Source: Fusobacterium sp. (GTDB taxonomy: Bacteria > Fusobacteriota > Fusobacteriia > Fusobacteriales > Fusobacteriaceae). Taken from it: 33,433 nucleotides of DNA. The notes below the pieces were generated by a model. It saw only the letters and a program-made list of their open reading frames with translations, did no database searches and was not told the origin of the DNA. The DNA lies in assembly GCF_030528405.1 (NCBI RefSeq), contig NZ_JAUMYY010000016.1, positions 3,233 to 36,665 on the forward strand, given 5' to 3'. Numbering within the stretch: the stretch's first letter is position 1; each line of letters starts with the position of its first letter. Of the stretch, positions 1 through 6,225 are shown one piece after another. A program made the translations under genes and the position numbers.

Positions 1-213
1 TTATATGAATATTTAGGAAAATTAGAAGAAGCTGGTTATTTAAAAACCGAGTCAGGAAAAGAACTTGAAAAGTTACTTAGCAGGCTAAGAAGAGTTCAAA
101 ATGTTTTAACTACTGAGGCATATATTGAGATTGAAAATTTGATATATGATCTTGTGGATAAGACGAGAAAAGAATTCTTTGAGCTAGGAGAAATGAGTTC
201 TAAAAGTGATTAG
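1..213 (+). CDS. Small alpha-helical element protein, 3' part only
   Basis: Open from the first base of the window to TAG at 211-213, so the start lies upstream. About 70 charged, helix-prone residues are visible, with no domain I recognise. The end (EFFELGEMSSKSD) and the GYLK segment resemble the gene at 937-1173 (GYLK near the N-terminus, EYFELGRLVG at the C-terminus), so the two look like diverged paralogues on either side of the repressor gene. Same direction as the rightward operon. The reading frame is clear; the function is unknown. Confidence 0.6.
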   Translation, partial: LYEYLGKLEEAGYLKTESGKELEKLLSRLRRVQNVLTTEAYIEIENLIYDLVDKTRKEFFELGEMSSKSD

Positions 214-492
214 ACAAAAAGAAAAAAGAGCGACCGACCAAAGTAACTCTTTTCCTAAACAAGTTATTTTTCAATAACCCGCTATTAAATTATAACTAAT
301 TATAACATAAAAAATAATTGCTTTCAACAACTTTTGGTACCATTCCCTGAGAAAAGGGGGAAATTTATGAAACTTGGACATTGGCAATAAGATATCTCAA
401 AAATAAGAGAAATAAAAAAAGAGCTTTCTTAATTCTTCAATAGTGAGGTTCAGATTAACACTTGGCAGGTGCTGGACTTTACTATTGAGAAA
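214..492. other. Non-coding stretch left of the repressor gene
   Basis: There is no convincing gene here. A weak stem (AAAAGAG at 224-230 against CTCTTTT at 247-253) could end leftward transcription, because the minus strand has a T run after it. A possible rightward promoter is TTTCAA at 269-274, 16 nt, TATAAC at 291-296. A GGGGG-preceded ATG at 367 opens only seven codons, and the next bases contain broken XRE-like words (IREIKKE) in another frame, so this may be the remnant of a lost regulator. A long hairpin (listed separately) fills the right end. Confidence 0.4.
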
Positions 493-504
493 TTAAGATT
501 GCTC
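421..504 (+). other. Long imperfect hairpin overlapping the repressor 3' end
   Basis: Segment 428-453 pairs with 472-497 (26 positions, one C-A mismatch), and 459-463 pairs with 467-471 around a GGC loop. A five-base bulge (454-458) lies on one side only. GAGC (421-424) pairs with GCTC (501-504) beyond a 3x3 internal loop. Of the six non-Watson-Crick positions, five are G-U on the plus strand and only one is A-C, which favours a plus-strand RNA. No T run follows on either side, so it is not an ordinary terminator. It covers the last codons and the stop of the repressor gene in antisense. Confidence 0.55.
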
Positions 505-726
505 CTCAGAATTTTTCTCTTCAGGATAATACTCAATTAAGTCTGATAATCGGCAGTTAAAGAAATCACATAATTTTAAAATATTTTCAAAAGTTAATGT
601 TTCTGGTCTGTCATTATCAATTAATTTTTTTAAAGTATTTTTGTTAATTCCTGTCTTTCTTGATAACTCTGCAATACTCTTAATCTTATGATCAACCATA
701 AGATAACCAATTTTAATTTTTAACAA
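493..726 (-). CDS. XRE/Cro-CI family repressor
   Basis: A 77-residue protein that is almost entirely one helix-turn-helix domain of the XRE/Cro type. The recognition region is IAELSRKTGINKNTLKKLI (residues 18-36), followed by FENILKLCDFFNCRLSDLIEY, the typical last helices of short Cro-like regulators. The start is TTG at 726, preceded by AAGGAGGT at ideal spacing. It is the leftward gene of a divergent pair with the element's rightward operon, the arrangement of a phage or ICE immunity region, so it probably represses that operon and perhaps itself. There is no peptidase or sensor domain, so induction would need another protein. Confidence 0.85.
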   Translation of the reverse strand: MLKIKIGYLMVDHKIKSIAELSRKTGINKNTLKKLIDNDRPETLTFENILKLCDFFNCRLSDLIEYYPEEKNSEEQS

Positions 727-822
727 ATTGATACCTCCTTTTAACTGTACTATACGGTTATTCTAATACATTTAAAAGATTTTTTCAAGCTCTAAGAGGT
801 CATTATAATAACCAAAAATTAC

Positions 823-851
823 TTGACAATGTCATTTTGTTATATTATTAT
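823..851 (+). promoter_or_regulatory. Rightward operon promoter with overlapping palindrome
   Basis: TTGACA at 823-828, 17 nt, then TATTAT at 846-851, followed by an untranslated leader to the gene at 937. The perfect palindrome TGACAATGTCA (824-834) overlaps the -35, and ATGTCAT recurs at 829-835 and 850-856. This is the layout of a repressor operator over an early promoter. The core GACAATGTC is found again inside the replication gene. Confidence 0.6.
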
Positions 852-936
852 GTCATCATAAGAATATAAATAGTTTTTATATTGATTAATATAGACACTA
901 TAAAAACTATAAAAAATTTTTAAAGAGGTTAGGCAT

Positions 937-1173
937 ATGGAAAGTAAAAGAGTGATGTTATTAGTCAGAATTTTGGAAGAGAAAGGATATTTGAAGCTTA
1001 ATTCAAAAGAAAAAAAAGATAGTTTGATTTCTAAGCTTAGTGAACTTGAAAATAAACTTTCTTTTGAAGAATTTGAAAGATTTGAAAATTTAATTTTTTC
1101 AACTTTAGAAGCTGTTGAAGATGAATATTTTGAATTAGGCAGGCTTGTTGGTGAGATTTTAGAAAGTGAATAA
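937..1173 (+). CDS. Small helical protein, first gene of the rightward operon
   Basis: A 78-residue protein, highly charged and helix-rich (for example KLSELENKLSFEEFERFENLI), with no transmembrane segment and no motif I recognise. ATG at 937 is preceded by AGAGGTTAGGC. It resembles the partial gene at 1-213 (shared GYLK and E-(F/Y)-FELG), so the element carries at least two members of this family around its immunity region. As the first gene behind the regulated promoter it may be an early control protein, but that is only position-based. Confidence 0.7.
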   Translation: MESKRVMLLVRILEEKGYLKLNSKEKKDSLISKLSELENKLSFEEFERFENLIFSTLEAVEDEYFELGRLVGEILESE

Positions 1174-1185
1174 AGGAGATATCTT

Positions 1186-1308
1186 ATGAAACTAAGTGAA
1201 TTAAAAAAATTAGTAGAAAAGTACGGTGATGTCAGACTTCTTGACATCATAGAGGAATTAAAAGCTTTAGGCTATGCCTGCAATGTTCCTACTGGAGTTG
1301 ATGTTTAA
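1186..1308 (+). CDS. 40-residue hypothetical protein
   Basis: ATG at 1186 follows AAGGAGAT, and the frame runs to TAA at 1306-1308. The product (MKLSELKKLVEKYG at the start, CNVPTGVDV at the end) is short, with an amphipathic first helix. Its stop overlaps the next start in TAATG, a classic translational coupling, which supports it as a real gene. The function is unknown. Confidence 0.65.
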   Translation: MKLSELKKLVEKYGDVRLLDIIEELKALGYACNVPTGVDV

Positions 1309-1490
1309 TGGAAAGAACAATTTATATTATCACAACTCCGGAGAAAATTTTATTAAGAGCTTTCACAAGTAAAAACGAAGCTCTTGCAGCTTTAGAAACT
1401 GAATACAAAAAGGTTGAAAGAGAATGTTATCTTGAGCCTTGTGCTTTGTTTATTGATAGCGATTTTATTCAAGAAATTAAAAAAATTTAA
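1308..1490 (+). CDS. 60-residue hypothetical protein
   Basis: Starts at the ATG that overlaps the previous stop. The sequence begins MERTIYIITTPEKILLRAFTS and contains a KNEALAALETEYKK helix, giving a small beta-alpha fold like many accessory phage proteins that handle a modified or repeated residue. There are two cysteines (CYLEPC) but no zinc motif. It belongs to the rightward early operon; a hairpin follows immediately. No function can be assigned. Confidence 0.65.
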   Translation: MERTIYIITTPEKILLRAFTSKNEALAALETEYKKVERECYLEPCALFIDSDFIQEIKKI

Positions 1491-1521
1491 AGTGGTTAGC
1501 AACTAATAGTTGACAACCACT
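1491..1521 (+). other. Intercistronic hairpin 1
   Basis: AGTGGTT (1491-1497) pairs with AACCACT (1515-1521) and CAACT (1500-1504) pairs with AGTTG (1508-1512), with an AG/AC internal loop and an AAT apical loop. It lies directly between a stop codon and the ribosome site of the next gene. No T run follows on the plus strand. The core CAACT-N3-AGTTG and the outer AGTRGT/ACYACT arms recur in the hairpin at 3471-3495. Confidence 0.55.
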
Positions 1522-1537
1522 ATTATAGGAGAAAATT

Positions 1538-1798
1538 ATGAGTATTAAATTATTAAAGAAATTAGTGAAGCACGAAATTAAAAGATTTTATGTAAAAAAT
1601 GGAGTTAATAGAAAAAATGTTGTTTTTCTTAGTAGTGGGGAATCAGAATTTAATATATGTTCTTGTGATGAAATGTATTTCTGTAAAAAAATTCACGGTA
1701 AATTATTTTCTGTAAAAGTAAATGAAAATATAGAAGCTAAAAAATTAAACTATTTAGCTTTATTATTTCAAATAAAAGAGTTATTAGAAGATTTCTAA
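1538..1798 (+). CDS. 86-residue hypothetical protein
   Basis: ATG at 1538 follows AGGAGAAAATT. The product is basic at the N-terminus (KLLKKLVKHEIKRFYVKNG), has a central CSCDEMYFCKK cysteine cluster (three Cys in eight residues, not a standard zinc ribbon) and a C-terminal helix. The 3' end overlaps the convergent gene 1784-2218 by 15 nt. The upstream hairpin separates it from the previous gene. No family is recognised. Confidence 0.6.
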   Translation: MSIKLLKKLVKHEIKRFYVKNGVNRKNVVFLSSGESEFNICSCDEMYFCKKIHGKLFSVKVNENIEAKKLNYLALLFQIKELLEDF

Positions 1799-2218
1799 AA
1801 TTTTATAAGAAGAGTAACGGCTGCAATTACATTTAGGTATAATAGTTCCTTTCTTTATGGTAATTTTACTTTTACATACAGTACAGTAAACTTCATAGTT
1901 ATCTATTGCTACAAATCCACTTTCAGCTATTTTAGCATTTAAGTAGGATTTAGGTAATAATCTTGGAACTTCTTTATAAAAAGATTGAGCATTTTCTATA
2001 AAGTCATTCCAAGTATTAAATTTAGTGTTTGACTTAATAAAATTATCTACCGACATAAGAGAATTTTTCACTGAAATTGTTTGAGTAGTTTTAGTTAGAC
2101 TTATTTTAATACCTAATGCTTTTGCAGCCTTTATAAATTCTTTTTGGGAACTAAAATTAGTGTATTTTACATAAAATTCATCTGGGAAAATATTTCCATT
2201 TCGGTAAATTTTTTCCAT
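1784..2218 (-). CDS. Leftward protein with C-terminal zinc-knuckle-like cysteines
   Basis: A 144-residue protein on the strand opposite to the operon. ATG at 2218 follows AAGGAGGTATCT, a very strong ribosome site. The N-terminal 100 residues are helical with a repeated-looking FSSQKEFIKAA / FNTWNDFIENA pattern, possibly two related small helical units. The C-terminus has C112-x2-C115 and C130-x-C132, a likely zinc site. It is divergent from the replication gene and convergent with 1538-1798, so it has its own promoter. This is a common place for a cargo or second regulatory gene. The function is not recognisable. Confidence 0.65.
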   Translation of the reverse strand: MEKIYRNGNIFPDEFYVKYTNFSSQKEFIKAAKALGIKISLTKTTQTISVKNSLMSVDNFIKSNTKFNTWNDFIENAQSFYKEVPRLLPKSYLNAKIAESGFVAIDNYEVYCTVCKSKITIKKGTIIPKCNCSRYSSYKILEIF

Positions 2219-2308
2219 AGATACCTCCTTTATATTTTAGAAGATTCCCCTCTACATAATAAATTATACACTAATTAAAAATAAAAATTGAAAAAATTAG
2301 GAGAAATT

Positions 2309-3313
2309 ATGGCAAAACGTTATTACTGGTTAAAACTCAAAGAAGATTTCTTTGAGTCCGAAGAAATAAAAATAATAGAATCTACTCCAAATGGAGTTAT
2401 TTATAGTAATTTCTATTTGAAATTACTATGTAAATCTCTAAAAACTGAGGGAAAATTAATATTTAAAGATACTATTCCATATAGTCCAGAGATGTTGGCT
2501 TCTCTAACTGGAGTACCTATTGACACTGTAAGAGTTGCTTTAGATATGTTCATTCAATTAGGTTTAATGGATAAACTTGATACTGGAGCTCTATATATGA
2601 AAGCTATTGAAAGTATGACAGGCTCTGAAACTATATGGGCTGATAAAAAAAGGAAGCAAAGAGAACTTGAAAAGCAGGAAAAAGCTTTACTTGAAAATAA
2701 AGTAAGTGATGAACGAGGACAAAGTTTGGACAATGTCCCTAAAATGTCTGGACAAAAAAAGACATTGTCCGATAAGAGTATAGAGTATAGAGATAAGAAT
2801 ATAGATAAAGATCATGATAATAATAATTTAAATAATATAAATATTATAAAAGAGCTTTTTGAAAATTTTGGAATTAACTTTTCTAAAAAACATAGTGACT
2901 TTGTGAGTGAACTTTTGAAAAAAAACTCTGTTGATTTCCTTGTAAGTCATTTCACAAGACAGTATGAAATTTTAAAGGCTAATCCTGCAGTAAAAAATAT
3001 TGCTGCAGTATTTAGTAAACATCTCTTTGAAGGAACTTGTGAGGTTGATAATGCTGCTATTGTTGAAAGAGAAAAAACTATTGAAAATCTAAAAAAAGAA
3101 GAGATTGAAGAAGAAAATAATCAAGCAAGGACATTAGATATTTTCTATAGTTTGTCTTATGAAAAACAAATTGAGGTTGAACAAAAGTTGCTAGATAAAT
3201 CTCAAAATCCTGAGTATCTGCTAAAAACCAAAAAGGAAACACCGTTTCTGTATTATCAAATGATTTCTAAAGAACTTCGGAAAATAATGATAAGCGAAAA
3301 ATTAATTTTATAG
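2309..3313 (+). CDS. Phage-type replisome organiser
   Basis: A 334-residue protein; ATG at 2309 is chosen because AGGAG lies eight bases before it (a TTG at 2288 has no such site). The first 110 residues match the phage replisome-organiser N-terminal family: YYWLKLKEDFFES, then a winged-helix region around IPYSPEMLASLTGVPIDTV. A charged linker (about 120-170) is followed by a C-terminal domain with ELFENFGINFSKKHSDFVSELL, like DnaD/helicase-loader C-termini. Such proteins bind the phage origin and bring in the host helicase. The linker DNA carries repeats and an AT-rich tract that look like the origin itself, as in lambda O. It is the first gene of the central rightward block. Confidence 0.82.
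   Translation: MAKRYYWLKLKEDFFESEEIKIIESTPNGVIYSNFYLKLLCKSLKTEGKLIFKDTIPYSPEMLASLTGVPIDTVRVALDMFIQLGLMDKLDTGALYMKAIESMTGSETIWADKKRKQRELEKQEKALLENKVSDERGQSLDNVPKMSGQKKTLSDKSIEYRDKNIDKDHDNNNLNNINIIKELFENFGINFSKKHSDFVSELLKKNSVDFLVSHFTRQYEILKANPAVKNIAAVFSKHLFEGTCEVDNAAIVEREKTIENLKKEEIEEENNQARTLDIFYSLSYEKQIEVEQKLLDKSQNPEYLLKTKKETPFLYYQMISKELRKIMISEKLIL
2716..2860. other. Putative replication origin inside the replisome-organiser gene
   Basis: GGACAA occurs at 2717, 2728 and 2750 on the plus strand (spacing 11 and 22 bases, about one and two helical turns) and as TTGTCC at 2765-2770. Two of these sites form GACAATGTC, forward at 2729-2737 and reversed at 2761-2769. Five 7-base tandem units of the AGAGTAT type follow at 2775-2809, then about 50 bases that are nearly all A and T. 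Iteron-like sites next to a tandem AT-rich unwinding region are the usual phage and plasmid origin design. Confidence 0.6.
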
Positions 3314-3327
3314 AGGTGATGTGCTTT

Positions 3328-3486
3328 ATGGAAGAACAAACAAAAGGAAGTAAAAAAATAATAGAAAAATTATTAAATTGGAAAGCTATTACTGAAAAAG
3401 ATTTTAAATTTTTAAAAGCTAATCCTGAAAAATTTAAAAATATAAAATTTATCAAAAAAGATGCTTCAACAGTAGTCAACTGTTAG
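3328..3486 (+). CDS. 52-residue basic hypothetical protein
   Basis: ATG at 3328 follows AGAGGTGATG, and the frame ends at TAG 3484-3486. It is lysine-rich (17 of 52 residues) with helical segments KKIIEKLLNWKAI and DFKFLKANPEKFKN. The last codons and the stop lie inside the hairpin at 3471-3495, so its 3' end would be structured in the mRNA. It may bind nucleic acid given its charge, but that is speculation. Confidence 0.6.
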   Translation: MEEQTKGSKKIIEKLLNWKAITEKDFKFLKANPEKFKNIKFIKKDASTVVNC

Positions 3487-3495
3487 TTGACTACT
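3471..3495 (+). other. Intercistronic hairpin 2 (perfect 11-bp stem)
   Basis: AGTAGTCAACT (3471-3481) is perfectly complementary to AGTTGACTACT (3485-3495) around a GTT loop. It covers the stop of the preceding small gene and ends about 10 bases before the AGGAGG of the next. No T run follows. Its core CAACT-N3-AGTTG equals that of hairpin 1, while the outer stem keeps pairing with changed bases. Confidence 0.6.
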
Positions 3496-3517
3496 CCAAA
3501 AATAAAAGGAGGTTAAG

Positions 3518-3616
3518 ATGAAATTATATGTTATAGGAGTAATATTTTTATTAGGAATTGTTGCGATGGCTTCTAGCATTTGGTATATGGATGAAAAAGA
3601 GGAAGACGAAATATAA
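3518..3616 (+). CDS. 32-residue single-span membrane peptide
   Basis: ATG at 3518 follows AAAAGGAGGTTAAG, one of the best ribosome sites in the element; TAA at 3614-3616. Residues 3-22 (LYVIGVIFLLGIVAMASSIW) form one hydrophobic helix, followed by an acidic tail DEKEEDEI. Small membrane peptides of this shape occur in phages (superinfection exclusion, holin-like) and in type I toxins. No antitoxin RNA is evident, so the role is open. Confidence 0.6.
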   Translation: MKLYVIGVIFLLGIVAMASSIWYMDEKEEDEI

Positions 3617-3629
3617 AAAGGAGATCTGT

Positions 3630-3836
3630 ATGCATTTTCATTTGAACAAAGGGAAGTTATCTATATTTCTAAATAATGAAGAAAAATATAAATTAAATAA
3701 AGAACAGATAAAAATGTTAATAGATTTTTTAGAAAGTGCTTTAGTACAAACTGAGAGTTCTAAAAACTATGAGGGTTTCATTATAAGTGCTAATAGCTGT
3801 ATGCGAACTATTCAAGATGAAGGAGTTAAGAAATGA
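3630..3836 (+). CDS. 68-residue hypothetical protein
   Basis: ATG at 3630 follows AAAGGAGATCTGT; the frame is open further upstream but would overlap the membrane peptide without a ribosome site. It starts MHFHLNKGKLSIFLNNEEKYKL, a beta-hairpin-like segment, followed by an acidic helix. Its last codons overlap the next gene in ATGA, so the two are probably translationally coupled. No known domain. Confidence 0.62.
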   Translation: MHFHLNKGKLSIFLNNEEKYKLNKEQIKMLIDFLESALVQTESSKNYEGFIISANSCMRTIQDEGVKK

Positions 3837-4021
3837 AAAGTTTAGATGATTTAAAGGAACAGTTAAAAGATTTTAAAAATATAGAAATAGAATTAAGTAA
3901 TGAAATTGAGAAAACAGACTCTACAAATTTTAGTCTTTTAAATAATTTAGATAAAGAATTATATAAAATTCAGAGTCTTATAGTATTGTTGGAATGGATT
4001 ATAGAACCCGAATCAATATAA
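3833..4021 (+). CDS. 62-residue coiled-coil hypothetical protein
   Basis: Starts at the ATG inside the preceding gene's end (4-nt overlap). It is an almost wholly helical, acidic protein: LDDLKEQLKDFKNIEIELSN and LNNLDKELYKIQSLIVLLEW form two heptad-like helices, probably a short antiparallel coiled coil. It is the last small gene before the methyltransferase. No function is recognised. Confidence 0.6.
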   Translation: MKSLDDLKEQLKDFKNIEIELSNEIEKTDSTNFSLLNNLDKELYKIQSLIVLLEWIIEPESI

Positions 4022-4052
4022 AAAATATAAGATTAATTTCAGGAGATGATGA

Positions 4053-5201
4053 ATGAATTTTATAGATCTATTCAGTGGAATTGGAGGTTTCAGACTAGGA
4101 ATGGAGAGAGCAGGTCACACTTGTCTAGGTCATGTTGAAATAGACAAATTCGCTAATGCTAGTTATGAAGCTATTTTTAGAAAGGATGATTTAATTGGAA
4201 CAGATATCACTACCATTTCAAATGAAAAATGGAGAGAATATAAAGGAAAAGTTCAATGTATTTGCGGAGGATTTCCTTGTCAGGCTTTTTCAATCGCAGG
4301 GCACAGAAAAGGATTTGAAGATACTAGAGGAACTTTATTTTTTGAAATATTACGAGCGGCTAAAGAAATCAAACCCTCTTATTTGTTTCTTGAGAATGTC
4401 AAAGGCTTACTCTCCCACAATAAGGGAGAAACATTTCAAGCAATGCTCTGTGCATTGGATGAATTGGGGTACGATGCAGAATGGTGTGTGCTTAACTCTA
4501 AAGACTTCGGCGTTCCACAAAACAGAGAAAGGCTCTTTATTATCGGACATCTTAGAGGAAAATGTACAAGAAAAATATTTTCTATCGGACCAGGCAACAA
4601 AGAAGCTAATGACTTTCAAGGACAGCAAATTACAACCAATACCCTTACAACAAGATACCCGGAAAGTCAGGGAGTTGGAAGTTGGATTGTTGAGAGTAGG
4701 AAGCCGAAAAGTATCGGAAATATAAATCCTTCTCAAAAGGGAATGAATGGGGAAGTATATTTGTCTGATAGATTGTGTCCAACACTCACAACAAATAAAG
4801 GGAAAGGACTTAAAATTGCAATTCCTGTTTTAACTCCTGATAGGATTAAAAAAAGACAGAATGGGAGAAGATTTAAAGAAAATGGAGAACCTGCATTTAC
4901 TCTTACTGCACAAGATAGACACGGAGTTATAGTTCAAGTTGGAAGAGTTTACTCAACAGAAGGTATAGATCTCTGCTTAAATACTATGCAAGGTGGTGGA
5001 AGAGAGCCAAAAATTTTAACTAAGGAAATAAAAATCAGGAAGCTAACTCCTAGGGAATGTTGGAGATTGCAGGGCTTTCCTGACTGGGCTTTTGATAAAG
5101 CAAAAGAAGTTAATTCAGATAGTCAACTATATAAGCAAGCAGGAAATTCAGTTACTGTAAGTGTAATTGAATGGATTGCTAAGAGATTAAAAGGAGAGTG
5201 A
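4053..5201 (+). CDS. DNA (cytosine-5-)-methyltransferase, orphan
   Basis: A 382-residue C5-cytosine methyltransferase acting on DNA with S-adenosylmethionine. Motif I is DLFSGIGGFRLG (residues 5-16); motif IV is GGFPCQAFS with catalytic C76; motif VI is ENV (114-116); motif VIII is QNRER (156-160). The target-recognition region spans roughly 175-325, and motifs IX-X are LTPRECWRLQGFP and QAGNSV near the C-terminus. All key residues are present, so it should be active. ATG at 4053 follows AGGAGATGATGA. No restriction endonuclease gene lies beside it, so it is probably an anti-restriction or regulatory methylase, as is common in phages and ICEs. The recognition sequence cannot be read from the protein. 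Confidence 0.92.
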   Translation: MNFIDLFSGIGGFRLGMERAGHTCLGHVEIDKFANASYEAIFRKDDLIGTDITTISNEKWREYKGKVQCICGGFPCQAFSIAGHRKGFEDTRGTLFFEILRAAKEIKPSYLFLENVKGLLSHNKGETFQAMLCALDELGYDAEWCVLNSKDFGVPQNRERLFIIGHLRGKCTRKIFSIGPGNKEANDFQGQQITTNTLTTRYPESQGVGSWIVESRKPKSIGNINPSQKGMNGEVYLSDRLCPTLTTNKGKGLKIAIPVLTPDRIKKRQNGRRFKENGEPAFTLTAQDRHGVIVQVGRVYSTEGIDLCLNTMQGGGREPKILTKEIKIRKLTPRECWRLQGFPDWAFDKAKEVNSDSQLYKQAGNSVTVSVIEWIAKRLKGE

Positions 5202-5204
5202 AAA

Positions 5205-5420
5205 ATGTGGAAGTGTAAAAAGTGTGGCAGTTATGAAATTAATCAAAAAATAAGAGGAACAGAAAACTGTGAGTATGATAAAAACGGAGAAAGTATTCTT
5301 ATTTTATGGAGCGATATTGAAGCAAAAGCTTTCTGTGAGCACTGTGGAAATGAAGCGGAAAAATATAGCTTTAATACCACTATTAAAGAAATAGCGGAGT
5401 GGGTGGAAGATGAAGAATGA
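5205..5420 (+). CDS. Small zinc-ribbon protein
   Basis: A 71-residue protein with C4-x2-C7 near the N-terminus and C44-x2-C47 further on, a typical two-knuckle zinc ribbon with an intervening beta segment, and an acidic C-terminal tail (EWVEDEE). It starts three bases after the methyltransferase stop and overlaps the next gene by 11 nt, so it is in one tightly packed operon. Such proteins often act as accessory or transcription-modulating factors in phages, but nothing here fixes the role. Confidence 0.68.
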   Translation: MWKCKKCGSYEINQKIRGTENCEYDKNGESILILWSDIEAKAFCEHCGNEAEKYSFNTTIKEIAEWVEDEE

Positions 5421-5676
5421 AAAAATATATAAACTTATAGTCTATTTCAAAAAAACTGAAACAATTACAATAGCTTTTTATAATGAAGATTATGCTTGTG
5501 TAAAAGGCGAATTATTAAAAGCTACTTCTACGAATTTTAAGCATTTAAAAGAGAGAATTTTTATAGGTAGGAATAAAGAAAAGATGATTGAAGTACTAAA
5601 TAGATTAAAAAAAAGAGGAGAATATCATAGCTATGATCTTGAAGAGATTCAAATAAAAGATTGTGAGGAATTGTGA
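5410..5676 (+). CDS. 88-residue hypothetical protein
   Basis: Begins within the end of the zinc-ribbon gene (ATG at 5410, preceded by GGGTGGAAG). The sequence alternates beta strands and lysine-rich helices (YKLIVYFKKTETITIAFYN, then HLKERIFIGRNKEKMIEVLNRLKKRG), compatible with a small mixed fold. No motif is recognised. It ends one base before the ATG of the next gene. Confidence 0.6.
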   Translation: MKNEKIYKLIVYFKKTETITIAFYNEDYACVKGELLKATSTNFKHLKERIFIGRNKEKMIEVLNRLKKRGEYHSYDLEEIQIKDCEEL

Positions 5677-5677
5677 G

Positions 5678-6211
5678 ATGAAAAAGATATATACAAATAA
5701 AGACTTAATTGAAGCAATAGAACATTGTAGAGAAAAAATAAAAGTTCAAAAAGGTAAATGTAAGATAGAGCATATAAAGTTATTAAATATGTTAGAAGAT
5801 TTAAAGGAAATTAAAGGGGAAGCAATGGAAAATAAAAAATATTGTTATAGCTTTGATGATGAAAATTATTCAAGCGATATATTTAATAGTGAGAAAGAAG
5901 CCATAGAGGCTGCTAAAAAGGAATTTGCTGATAATAATCTTGAAAAAGATTATCCAGGAAGAATAATTTTTCTTGCTGAAGCTTTTCTTTATGAAGAGGA
6001 TTTCAATTCGCTTGCTAATACCTTACTATGTGAAATGCAAGAAAGAGCAGAATGGTTAAATGATTATAGTAGTAATTATATGTGTCTTACATTTGAGCAT
6101 AGAGATATTTTTCAAAAAATGCTAAAAAAAATGATTGAAAGTTTTCAAAGAAAATTTGGGTATGAACCTAATTTTTATAACATTGAGAGAATTGGAAAAA
6201 TTGAATTTTAG
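5678..6211 (+). CDS. 177-residue hypothetical protein, possibly two-part
   Basis: ATG at 5678 is used, with GAGG about ten bases upstream; a GTG at 5663 would overlap the previous gene. The first 48 residues are a lysine-rich helical segment. An internal ATG at 5825 with AGGGGAAGC before it starts a second unit (YCYSFDDENYSSDIFNSEKE) that resembles stand-alone phage proteins beginning with this kind of beta-hairpin, so either a fusion or an internal start is possible. The rest is helical with aromatic patches. The function is unknown. Confidence 0.6.
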   Translation: MKKIYTNKDLIEAIEHCREKIKVQKGKCKIEHIKLLNMLEDLKEIKGEAMENKKYCYSFDDENYSSDIFNSEKEAIEAAKKEFADNNLEKDYPGRIIFLAEAFLYEEDFNSLANTLLCEMQERAEWLNDYSSNYMCLTFEHRDIFQKMLKKMIESFQRKFGYEPNFYNIERIGKIEF

Positions 6212-6225
6212 GAGAGTGATTTAAA

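Noticed and set aside
361-490. A second, intact XRE gene starting at ATG 367
   Set aside because: The frame stops after seven codons, and the XRE-like words appear only by shifting frame. At most it is a relic.
840-1250. A 136-residue open frame on the minus strand
   Set aside because: It is serine-, phenylalanine- and leucine-rich, has no good ribosome site, and lies antisense to the better-supported genes at 937-1308.
3328-3495. Hairpin 2 as an ordinary terminator
   Set aside because: No T run follows on the plus strand, and on the minus strand no gene needs ending there.
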